NCBI RefSeq assembly: GCF_026914185.1
Contig: NC_070561.1
Coordinates: 4,030,001-4,094,000 of the forward strand
Reading direction: 5' to 3'
Source of the DNA: Puccinia triticina
Lineage: Eukaryota > Basidiomycota > Pucciniomycetes > Pucciniales > Pucciniaceae
DNA length: 64,000 nucleotides
Shown: positions 10,486 through 20,380 of the stretch, piece by piece
How the letters are laid out: every line of letters starts with the position of its first letter
Numbering within the stretch: position 1 is the stretch's first letter
Position numbers and translations under genes: made by a program
Notes under the pieces: generated by a model
The model's database searches: none
What the model was told of the DNA's origin: nothing
What the model saw: only the letters and a program-made list of their open reading frames with translations

Positions 10486-11202
10486 TGTAAATAGTCAAAT
10501 TAAAGTGGATTTTGAGTAAGCTTCATGATATGAGGAATACACAAGAAAGAAAAAATAAAAAGTACCTAAAGGCAAGAAATAGGACACGAGAGTACACGCG
10601 AGGATAAGGCAACAAAGAAGAAGGAAACTAGAAAAGATAGATTAGTTAAGACAGTCAATCAGAGGGGATTAAGACAATTTGTCGAGTAAGACCTACTGGA
10701 GAGCTGTTGTTTGATAACCGAAGACAGGAATCAACAAGTTGTCGAATGGAAGGAAATGGTCGGCGAGGAGTTGATAGGAAGGGATGAGATCTTGAGATGA
10801 TGTCAAACAATTTGATGTAGCGGAAGAGAGGTGCTCTTTGATAATGAAGCAATGGATGTCGTCGATGAAAGAGAAGACGAACGTGGAGGAACAGCAGCTT
10901 AAAGTAATGTAATGTGAAGGATAAGCTTGAGAGACAAGGTTGAATCTTGTAGGTTCCCCAAGCCGGAAAGTCGGATGATGGAAGGAGAGATAAGCTTATA
11001 TATTCGAGAAAGAAGAGTGCGGAGGGTCGAGCGGAGATTCTTGCAGGGGAAATTTGGGAGATCCAAGCGAGGGATGACAACATGAAGATCCGAGAAAGAA
11101 TGATGTCATTGTGAACCAAACTGTGACATGTACTGTGGATTACAAACAGACTGCGACATGTGCCACAAGAGTCATAGAGGGGATGTCATTCAGATATCAA
11201 CA
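10486..11202. mobile_element. Solo LTR, 717 bp, TSD AAAGT
   Basis: Starts TGTAAATAG and ends GATATCAACA (TG..CA), with the 5-bp duplication AAAGT at 10481-10485 and 11203-11207. It splits the Ty3 RNase H between FLDNF and NFNMVIYHV. No internal retroelement sequence remains. A 154-codon minus-strand frame inside has no domain and is probably chance. Confidence 0.92.
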
Positions 11203-11207
11203 AAAGT

Positions 11208-12912
11208 TGTCTAGGAACAAAGCCCACCGAGCTTGTTTGGGAGACAAGTACTTAGCTGTTTTAAAATAGAGTAGGTTCAAGTGATCCAAAAACATCTTGA
11301 CAGGATTCACCGTCCCCATCAACCAAGCTCTCCATTCTTTGCAGGCTGAAACAATTGCCAACAACTCAAGGTCAAAAATATTCCATGAGCGTTCTTGTTC
11401 TGAAAGTTTCTGTGAGAAGTAGCTAACGGGGAGAAGATCACCCTTTGCGTTAGATTGACTGAGAACCGCCGCAATAGCATAGCCGGACGAATCAACATGA
11501 ACTATCCTGCCCCTCTCAAAATCAAAATGTAAAAGTAACGGCTTATCAACAAACAGCCGCTTCAATCGTTTAGACGCTTGCAATGCAGCTGTAGAATCTA
11601 AGGAAGTTGCATCACTGTACTTTTCCTGGGTTAAGGTAGTCAAAGGTCCGGCCACAGTCGAAAAATGAGGGATAAATTGCCTATAAAAATTGGTGAACCC
11701 CAAAAATTTACAAAGGCCTCGTACTGTAACGGGAAAAGGCCAATCACTAATCATTTTTAACTTTGACTCATTCATTCAAAGACCTGTATCTGTAATGTCA
11801 AACCCTAAGAACGTTACCTTAGAACAAAAGAACTCACATTTGCTCAATGATGCTTTCAAAGAAAATTCTCTAAGAATCTGCAAGATGTTAGACAAATCTA
11901 CACAGTGCTGTTCATGCAAACGGGAGTAAATCAGTATGTCATCAATGTAAACAAAGCAACATACATCTAAAAACTCCCAAAGAACGTGTTGAATGAATCA
12001 CTGAAACGTTGCTGGAGAGATCGCCAAACCAAAAGGCATCACTTGATACTTGTATAATCCCCAAAGAGTTCGGAACTCCGTTTTCCACTCATGTCCTTCG
12101 GCCACTCGTAACAAATTAAAAGCTGATTTAAGTCAATCTTAGATAGGAACTTGCAGCCCTGTAAATTGTTAAGTAAATGAGAAATGACCGGCAAAGGGTA
12201 CAAGTCTTGAACCGTAAGACTGTTAAGGACTCAATAATCAACACAAGGCCAATTAGCTTTCCCAGGCACCTTGACATAAAATATAGGTGCCGCAGCCAAC
12301 GATGAAGAAACACGTATGAAACCTTTAGCCAGATTTTCATCCACGTAAGTCCTCAGTTCCTCCCTCTCTTCCTTACTCAAATTGTACATCTTCCCAAAAG
12401 GGGGAATTGCTCCTTTCTTCAAATTTACCATACAGTCAAACTGTCCACAATGTGGAGGCAGTTTGGCTAAAGATTCAGTCACAAAAACATCTGAAAATTT
12501 CAAAATAAGTGCTGCTGATTCATTGCTCAAAGTCTGACAAATTTCTTGTATACACTCATACATTACAATATCACCGTTAGAACCGCCAACATAAGTACCA
12601 GAATCCCCTAACCACGAGTTTCCCAATATGATATCTGCTGAAGCCAACTTAGTTAAGTGTAGTTTTACATGAGACAAAAGAAAGGAACCAGAAACTGTGG
12701 GAATAGAAATTTTCCCTTTTGCATAATGCACTATCTTGCCGGAAGAAGCCGCTGAACCGTCAAAAGAATTACACTGTAGCGGATTGTCCAAGAAAAAGTA
12801 TCAATTTTAATCTGTCGTTCAAAATCAATATCAATGAACAAGGCAGAAGCACCGGAATCAACCAAAACAGAAACATCAGCCTGCAGATCATCATTAATCA
12901 ATAAGGACCCAT
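11208..12912 (-). pseudogene. Ty3 protease, reverse transcriptase and RNase H
   Basis: The aspartic protease motif LVDSGASALF lies near 12870, followed by IILGNSWL. The RT N-terminal region is open (12231-12791) until a TGA at 12231-12233 in the context CVDY-stop-VLNSL (CGA expected). RT motifs continue with the active site FVYIDDILIYSR near 11940, and the RT thumb/RNase H part is open from 11775 (KFLGFTNFYRQFIPHFS, HVDSSGYAIAAVLSQ, KQARWALFLDNF). Several more stops lie between 11780 and 12230. The element cannot make a full Pol. Confidence 0.85.
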
Positions 12913-12922
12913 TAAAGAAAGG

Positions 12923-14743
12923 TCAATGATCCGGACAACTAGAACTCTTGATTAAATATGAGCACTTTCTATTTTCACCGCTCATCTTCTCCGCCATACA
13001 GGTGTTGAAATAAATTTCACCCGCCGACATAGCCGTCATATCAACCGCATCCGCCACCAAGGAAGGATCATCCTCCTTCTCCAAAGATCCGGAAACCCTC
13101 TTTTTGAAAGGTAAACCGTCAACTTCCGCAAGCAATTGACGCTTCTTTCCTTTATCCGCGCGTTCAACAGACAAACCCAAAACAGCCGTACCCGACTGAG
13201 AACTAGCTGCTTTTTGACAAGCCCAAGCCAATTGTTGATCAGATTGATTCTCTGGCGCCCACATTGAGTCGCTCCTCTTTCCCCTAGATTTCTTCTTCCT
13301 TGACGATTGACCACCCAACTCCTTCCATAAGGCCATCATGTCCGTCATATTCATCTCCATTTCTTCCCCCAGTACACATCCTTGAGCGTTATAGTGCGCG
13401 TTGTTGTATTCTCCGCTGCAACAAATACAAATCCCTCAATCTACACATCCCTTTCAAAAAGCCGTATATGAAAAACCCGCGTCCTTCATCGCCGCCGTCA
13501 TCTCATCAATATCCATTGGATCCCCTTCTGAAAGTTTTGTCGTCGGGACAGGAGGTTGAGAAACTGGTGGTTGTGGTGCGTGAGACCTTACCGGCTGACT
13601 GGCAGGTTGCAAAGTTATCAGTTGATTCTTCTGATGGGAACGGGGGTCAAGTATCTTGCTAACACCTGACACGTTCCGAGCAACAATTGCCGCAATTTCT
13701 TGTCTTGCTTCAAGATCCACCGTCTCATCCCACGCCCCTCGGAAAAGCGCCAACTTGATAATATTGGGATCAATTGCTTTGTCGTACGCCAAGCATTTGG
13801 TGCGTTCTGCTAACTTAAGGGGTCGGAGTAGCGCGTTGAAGATGATGTTGAATTCTTCTACCAATTTATTGCCCTGCCGTGCCGCATTGAAAGCTGCTTC
13901 AGCTTGTTCCAATTCATGACGGTTAGCAAAAGTAGTCTCAAAAGTGTGAATGAAAGAATCAGAATCTAACAGCTCCTTAATCACATAATCCATTCTAGCT
14001 GATGCTTGCAAGGTCGGAAGATTCAAAAATTCCGCATTCTTAGAGAGCAATCCACGCCACCAGGTGTACAACGGAACTTCTTCATCCATTCAACCCAAAG
14101 CTGGGCAAAAGAAACCGGCGATCCACAGTATTCTTTGCTTTTCTGTGTTAAACTGATTGCCGATGCGCTCAAAAGTGTTTCTTATATAGAAGCAAAAATT
14201 ATTAGTCTCCCGAGGCATGCCAGTGAAATAAATATGAGCATTGTGAGGAGGTTCAATAAAAACTCAAGGGCGCTCAACAGTCGTAGGTTGAACCAAATAA
14301 AACTCCAAACAACCCAGACGACCCGTTAACCCCTTGTTGTATCCGTCCACAATTCCACAAAGATGCGCAATGGTCTGTTGATTTTCCAATTGAAACTTTT
14401 GAAGCTCGGAATGAAAAATAGATTTTATGTTTGCAGCATCAAACTGCAGATCCTTAATTGCCGTCTTATCTTGACAAGCTTGAGCATTCAAAACCGCAAT
14501 GTCCGCCGCTTGAGTCTGGATCAAATCCGACTGAAGAGAATTGTTGACTCGTAAGGTGGACAGCAAGGTTGATAAATTGTTGTCTAAGTGACTACCACTT
14601 GGACCCGCAACCGGAGGAATATCGCGAGTATTGGGAGTAGGAATTTGTTGAGATGAAAAATTTATGAAGGAGGGTGAATTGTGGTCAATTGGGGATGGAG
14701 AATTGACTGAGAAGAAAGGATTTGGCTGAGGATGAATTGCCAT
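12923..14743 (-). pseudogene. Ty3 gag, broken by TGA codons
   Basis: Starts at 14743 (MAIHPQPNPFFSVNS) with a predicted helical segment (LRVNNSLQSDLIQTQAAD). The capsid-like region (PLYTWWRGLLSKNAEF) runs from about 14089. One frame covers the whole stretch except for stops at 14264-14266, 14090-14092, 13454-13456, 13436-13438 and 12923-12925. Each is TGA, and neighbouring residues suit Arg (for example ERP-stop-VFIEPP, TAF-stop-KGCVD). A Cys-rich patch (GICICCSGEYNNAH) near 13420 is in the zinc-knuckle position, though spacing is unusual. Confidence 0.8.
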
Positions 14744-14921
14744 TGGGATTGGGAGATGTGTGTTGATGGGTGGAGATGGAGTGAATCAAGGAGAGTTTTG
14801 AATTGGTGTTATGGGGGAAACCGCCACCAAAGATTGAGACATAGAATAATTGTCCAGGCGAAAAATTTATAATTTACTAAGTTTTTTTTAAGTAGTTATT
14901 TGTTGAAGATTGCAATATAAT

Positions 14922-15325
14922 TGTGAGGCCCGGCCTACTATTTAGTTAGCTATATATTGGCTCTGAAGTTTATCCAAGAGGACAACTCGCCGGTGCTTGA
15001 ATAGTAAGTCGATCTTTTAAGTTTATTGGGATGTTCAATCAAACTTAAGAATAATGATAAGGTTCTGTTTGTTGAATTGAGAATGATTTTCTCGGATTTA
15101 TAGTATGTAATACTTTTGAGGAACTTTATTTGACAAAGAATATCACAATGAGAAAGAGAGAAAAGAGAGCAACAAGATTCAGAGACGAGACAAAGATAAC
15201 CTTTGAAGAGAAATCATTATCAGTATCACAATGAGAAAGAGAGAAAAGAGAGCAACAAGATTCAGAGACGAGACAAAGATAACCTTTGAAGAGAAATCAT
15301 TATCAGGATGACGTCATTAAAGAAA
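14922..15325 (-). repeat. 5' LTR of the Ty3 element, first part
   Basis: Matches 5514-5855 and is then cut by the insertion 15326-17645. About 84 bp (TATCACAATGAGAAAG to CATTATCAG) are tandemly duplicated at about 15139-15306; the other LTR has only one copy, so the duplication arose after insertion. Confidence 0.9.
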
Positions 15326-15787
15326 CGGGTCCGTGAATTTTACAAAACTTATTTCACAAGGCATAATCCTTGTGAAATAGATGCATTGGGATTTTATGGG
15401 ATGTATGGGGTAATATGTATTTTTATGGGGCTTTTGGACTTGTCTCGGCCCTTGTAAATTATACATTGTAAAACATACTATGCAAATATACCATGTGGAT
15501 AGCATTTAAATAATATTACACTGCATGTTTCACAAACCTCGTGACACCTCCTTTGGAATTTCTTCATCAGAACTCCAAAATGTATTTTTACGGGATACAG
15601 GTTACAAGCCTTGTTTTACAATGCTGTATTCACCCGGAAAAGTATTCCAACTCAGGATGACACGCAAATTTTACACTCCTCAACACCTTGATCACATTGG
15701 ATTTCCACCCACTTAAAAGTATGTCCTTCCGCCTTCTATTGCCGCCTGCCTTCCGCCAACCTCATACGCCAGCTTCAAACTAACTTG

Positions 15788-15870
15788 ACTAAGTCCCTCC
15801 CTTTGTGGAGGGGGGACGCCGTCCCGCAGGGACCCTCCGCCTCCTTCGGAGGTCGCTTCGCTCCCCCGAT
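15788..15870. repeat. TAAGTCCCTCC stem-loop repeat
   Basis: CTAAGTCCCTCCCTTTGTGG, then GGGGGGACGCCGTCC, then GCAGGGACCCTCC can fold into one or two hairpins. Close relatives lie at 28501-28560 (right at the edge of the GCM element), 29011-29070 and 29430-29490. Confidence 0.5.
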
Positions 15871-16216
15871 GGCGAAAAGGTTGACCTCAAAGACGTTTGG
15901 GTGCTGTTGTAGTGAGTAAACCAGCTGCAGTTACAAGCTGGCAATCACTGATGCTGCCTTCTGCACTCCTAGAACAAGCAAAAATGGCCTGGATTCCGCC
16001 TTCCAGGCATCTGATAGCAACATGTGTGAACTTGCATGGGACTGGGTTTGTATTATGTAGCCCATTGTTGTGAGACTCAATTGCGCTCTCCAAAAAAATC
16101 GCTCCCCAGACTGGCAGGATTTCAACGTTATTACGGCTTTGCCCCTCATTGTAAGTCATTATGAGCTAGCATTGGAGAGATGAAAGTCTCATCTGAGCTT
16201 CACTTCTTGTCCGCAG

Positions 16217-16570
16217 AGCTCCGGGATTGGATGCTACAAAGAAAGGTCCGCTGGCCATGCTGTCAAAGCCCTCATTGACTCCCTTGCCCCAAAAGCAAAG
16301 GCACGGCACAACAGAAGCTGGTCAGAGATTAAGTCAGCTAATTTAGTCCCAAGTGATATTGTTGCTTTCAAGGTGGGTTCCTTCATTTGGGCGTACTAAT
16401 CATGTACTCTTTGCTAGGTTTTATGATTGTCCTCTTTTTCCAGATCGGTGATGTGGTGCCCGGAGATCGTCGTATGTACAACACAATTAATGTTAGACCA
16501 AGCGGCCTTGACCGGTGAATCGCTTCCAATTTACAAATCAGTCGGCCATCAATGTTTCGGATCCATCTGC
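16217..16570 (+). pseudogene. PMA1: Captured fragment of plasma-membrane H+-ATPase (P-type, P3A)
   Basis: Exon 16217-16372 encodes GCYKERSAGHAVKAL, then DSLAPKAKARHNRSWSEIKS and ANLVPSDIVAFK. This is the conserved actuator region just after the second membrane helix of fungal PMA1-type proton pumps. A 71-nt intron follows (16373-16443, GTGGGT..CAG, branch-like TACTAAT). The next exon starts IGDVVPGDRRMYNTINV and, after a 1-base shift, gives DQAALTGESLP, the TGES motif needed for dephosphorylation. The retained intron argues for capture from genomic DNA rather than a spliced RNA. The frameshift and loss of both ends make it non-functional as a pump. Confidence 0.88.
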
Positions 16571-16804
16571 AAGCAGGAAAACACTGAATCCAGCAATTCA
16601 GGCACTGATTCCAGCGATTGAAGACCCTCCAACAGTGGAAGATCAGCAAATCAAGGCGGCGGCAGATAAGAAGGTACTCGAGGGGGCATCTTTGGAGGCC
16701 TTCAAGGTTTCCATGGCTCAAAAAAAGCCCAAGAGTACTGCCAGTCGGCCCCAAGAGAGTGTCAGTGCAACATCTGGAGCGGAACATGATGAGATGAACC
16801 AGGC

Positions 16805-17025
16805 TGAGACCAGCGGAGCACAATGCAAGACGAGTGTGAGCGGTTGTGGAAGGATCTATTTTAGATCATAGAGAGAGAAAACAACAGAGAAAAAGAAAAG
16901 GAAAAAGAGAAAAGAGAGAAGCAGAGAAAGAACCATACCTGAGACCAGCGGAGCACAATGCGAGACAAGTGTGAGCGGTCGTGGAAGGATGAGGAGAGTC
17001 CTTCCACAGCCGCTGGTCTCAGGTA
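16805..17025. repeat. Direct plus inverted repeat of GAGACCAGCGG
   Basis: A block of about 48 bases (GAGACCAGCGGAGCACAATG to GTGGAAGGAT) occurs at about 16803 and again at about 16940. A partial inverse (CCTTCCACAGCCGCTGGTCT) follows at about 16999, so a hairpin can form. A simple purine tract lies between. Confidence 0.65.
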
Positions 17026-17645
17026 ATCTACATACATGTGACAGGTGAGATGAAACAGAATTGACATGTGTAAAGCATAGAAAAAACAAAAGAAAAGTGA
17101 GATACAACATAGCTCACCAGAACAAGCGAGCAGTTGCAAACAAAAAGCCTCTGGGGAGTCAAGGCCTTGTAAAGCTAAATTTGGTTAGGGATGGCGAGGT
17201 TTGGCTATTGGGTATCCGTGGTCTCTTTTTTATTTTTTGTTTCTCCATGTTTGGCGCTTTGAAATTTATCACTTGCAAATTTTTATATGGCTCGTAAATT
17301 TCACATTTTCTTTTGCCTGGTGAGAATTTTGCAACCGTTGTGAAGGCAAAAATACACCCCTTGTAAGTGAAGCCTTGTGAATTTGAAGTTTTTTGGCCCC
17401 ACGCGCTATTTTGCGGGGCTTATTTTTTACAAGGGAGATCATTGTAAGAGAATCACTTGTGAAATTACATTTCAGTCTGTTGGACAAAAAAATTCCAAGG
17501 TATCTTTCAAAATGCTTGTTTTACAATGGTGGAAAATATGGGAGGAGGTGTGGAAAATTATGAATGCCTCCCAGCTTGTGATAATTTCACAATGGATGCA
17601 ATTTACAAGGCTTATGACTTGTAAAAGAAGGTTTGTAAAATTCAC

Positions 17646-17771
17646 ATCACTTTGTTCCGATCTAACAGGAACTCCAATGTGTGATTGAATTGAAGAGAAT
17701 AGATTAACCTTATACAATAAGTAACCATCATAATGAACGGAAGTCCATAAATCTTCACGGAATACGTTACA
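17646..17771 (-). repeat. 5' LTR of the Ty3 element, second part
   Basis: Resumes the LTR at ATCACTTTGTTCC and ends CGTTACA just before the target duplication GTATG. Confidence 0.9.
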
Positions 17772-17776
17772 GTATG

Positions 17777-18809
17777 CCTTGGAAACCAAAGCCTTGTAAA
17801 TAATGCCGGGGAATATTCCCCCTCAGGACAAAAATTGTACAGTTTCACAGGGGTGTATTTACAATCTTTGCAACACACCAGAGTAATAAAACATGTCTCC
17901 GTGTTTTAATTGAAAATTACAATGGATCCTTAAAACACGGCTCACCTTTGTATTTGAAGAACATAGCCAAAATGCATGTTCAACTTGTGGGCAAGAATTT
18001 TCCCCTGCTTCCAAGTCACTTTTGCACGCCTCAGAGTCTCCCTCTTGTTGCATATCTCCGGTGTGGTGCGCCATTTGGTACACGCGGGTAACAACACTCA
18101 TTCGCGGCACGGCGCGCGGAAGGATGGCAAGATCAAATCTTCAAGGTATCAAGATCTCTGGTGGCGCGGCGGCCATCTTCCTCAAGACGTCTCAGGAGCT
18201 TTCCAATTTCTTGTATTCTTTTTCCTTTTTCTCTTTCATGATGTTTGTTTCTTAAAACTTGGTTTTCTTTTCCTTTCTTTACTGCGCGCGTTGGATGGTT
18301 TCAGTGGGGAGGGTTTGGTTGTGTTCTTTTGTTTTGTTGCTTCTTGTTGTGTCTTGGTGTATGTGCGCGTGTGCGGGGCGTGATGACGGGTCCGCAGTCC
18401 GCGGCGCCTCCTGGAGTCTGAGTTCGCCCACGAACTCAGAGGAAGGGGGGGCATGGAACCTAGCTGATCCCAATGAGGAATCCATCAGAATCTTATTGCT
18501 CATCATCTGGCGCCCTCCAGAGCGCCATACTGAATCTTATTTATCTCGAGAGTCTCTTCTCTGATCCCAGTTTTCCTTCCCTCCTCATAACAACAAACCG
18601 CCGACGCGCGCTCAACACCGTCGTAAAATCTTCCCCCCCCCCAAACCTCTTCACTCACCCAATCCTCATTGCTCATCCCGACCATCACCCGGAGGGCACA
18701 AAATCTCTTTTCCCCAATTCCCCTCCAGCTAACTGCCGCCGGCCTGCACCGGACGGAGTTCCACACCGGCCCACCCTAACACCCAGCTCAAGACTTCCTC
18801 CCTTTGAAA
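17777..18809 (+). promoter_or_regulatory. 5' subterminal region and leader of the GCM-type transposase gene
   Basis: CCTTGTAAA-type motifs recur to about 17880, the other side of the break made by the Ty3 insertion. Then comes a GC-richer leader with CT-rich tracts (18540-18800) before the ATG at 18810. Short frames here lack domains. Confidence 0.45.
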
Positions 18810-19148
18810 ATGTCCACTGCAGAATCCCAAATAGACAGTGACTACAATCTTAACAATGTCAAAACCCAAGAATCAGATAGCTCTGAAGCTTTGGACGACG
18901 TCAAAGCCCAACAATCAGATAGCTCTGAAGCTTCGGAGGCGGCACCAGTCCGCACTCAGAAGTCTTGCGGCAAACCCAAGCCCGTGGAAGTTTTCAAGAA
19001 AAATAATGAAGATGCCGCAGCGAAGCCACAGAAGAAATCTTTCCTGCCAACGGGGAACAAGGTCACTCTCATTGATCACGGTTGCACATTAGACTCAGAA
19101 GGCTATCCCCTCCTCCCAAATGGAAAAACTGTATTTGTCAAGCCCGCT
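18810..19148 (+). pseudogene. GCM-type transposase, first exon part
   Basis: ATG at 18810 opens 113 codons. A polar N-terminus with a repeated phrase (QESDSSEA, QQSDSSEA) and a basic stretch leads into the segment KVTLIDHGCTLDSEGYPLLP, then NGKTVFVKPA. The frame leaves the family pattern right after CCGCT (19144-19148); the continuation GVNITNWGEVGFTKTVG is found at 24412, beyond a 5.3-kb insertion. This start suits the gene better than the upstream non-ATG codons in frame. Confidence 0.75.
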
Positions 19149-20380
19149 GTGGAACTACTCAAATGGGAGAATAGAGCTGGGAAGGGAAATGTATAACTAC
19201 ACTAGTACTAATGTAAGCTATGCCAAGGATGCTGATATAAGAGCTGCCTTCCTGACTAATACTACTGGGGATGAGTGTAACACTAAGAAAAAGAAGAAAG
19301 GTGTGGCTTTTCTACTATGATCTTAGACTGACTAATACTATGAGCTGACTACCAGTACCTGTAGGGTATGAGGAGGAGAGGAGGAGTAGTGGGGAAAAAG
19401 ATGAAAGGTGGTGTGCAAATGTGAATGATATATGCAGGGGGATATATTTCTGGTATGTGTGAAAGTGTATAAGAAGTGTGAATGGCAATGTTATCTAATG
19501 GTGTGGTGAAATGTGTACTGATGAAGGTGTATCTAATGGTGTGGTGAAAAGGTCATACAGGGTGTATGGGGTAGAAAGTGCATGTGCATGTCTGGGGATA
19601 CAACATCTAGGGGCGACGAATAAACCCAGAGAAATTATGGATTTGGAGAGCATCCCCTAGTGATCTCCATTGTTATTCCCCTTGTAAAAAAAGAAACAAC
19701 CGCAAGCAGAATCAACGGGATTTCCCGTTTGGACGTACAATCATGAGTAACATGATTATCCCCCCAGCCAAGCATCATTGCCTGTGCTGCCAACCACACC
19801 GAGAAAGCTTGCAAGTACCGTCTCCCCTAGGGGAGCCTGACAAACGTGAGTCCCTTATAAGGGACTCCCCTTAATCGAGCCCTAGACCCAACTATCCCCC
19901 CACTCGGCCAGGTGCCTTTCCCCAACTTGTCATTTCCTTTACTCACTACTGCTCTCCCCCGATATCCCTGGCTTTTCCTTTTACAACATGCACAACAAAC
20001 TTCAACAACTACAATATACTTCTTAGCCAAATATTGCCTACAATCAAACTTTTCCAATTGCATAGTTACCTCCATACTTCCGCCAGATCTTTGCCTTTCA
20101 ACTTTCCCCACATCACGCTTGCGACCAAACCTACTATTTTGTGCTTATGTACTTGGAGATCCTTTCTTGACCTACAAACTCAGATACATGCCACCGCACC
20201 TTGACCGAACCCCAGCTTGGACACTCCACTCTCCACTTCCCCTTAAGCTCACCCTCAAGCGCTTCTTGAATTCTTTGACTTATCCCTCCCAAACCAACTC
20301 CTTGCCCCTTTTGCACCCATCCCGGATTTCCAACCCAGCCCTCCGGATCTACCCAACACCACCAACAAGCCCCCTCAACC

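Larger units (their letters stand above)
15326..17645. mobile_element. Non-autonomous transposon related to the GCM element, inserted in the LTR
   Basis: The left end GGGTCCGTGAATTTTACAAA and the right end (reverse complement GTGAATTTTACAAACC) form a terminal inverted repeat like that of the 5391-28490 element (GGGTAGGAGAATTTTCC). CCTTGTAAA/TTTACAAGG motifs fill both subterminal regions. Compared with the intact LTR, about 22 bases of target (the ACGTCATTGCTATGCC region) and the outermost bases of the right end are missing, so no target duplication is visible. Inside are an H+-ATPase fragment, a stem-loop repeat (15788-15870) and foldback repeats (16805-17025). Confidence 0.75.
5514..17771 (-). 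mobile_element. Ty3/gypsy retrotransposon with chromodomain, decayed and nested
   Basis: TG..CA LTRs at both ends are flanked by GTATG (5509-5513 and 17772-17776). Domain order on the minus strand is gag, protease, RT (YIDD), RNase H, integrase (HHCC, D,D,E), chromodomain. It sits in the 5' subterminal region of the GCM-type transposon. It is interrupted by a 2.6-kb segment (7300-9932), a solo LTR (10486-11202) and a DNA transposon in its 5' LTR (15326-17645). At least seven in-frame stops are TGA where the context suits an arginine CGA. Confidence 0.9.

Noticed and set aside
10655..11119. 154-codon minus-strand gene
   Set aside because: Contained in a solo LTR with exact target duplication; no domain and LTR-like composition.
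5509..17776. Two separate Ty3 elements because of the two integrase start copies
   Set aside because: One pair of LTRs with a shared GTATG duplication and a single domain order; the second copy is just the 168-bp duplication.
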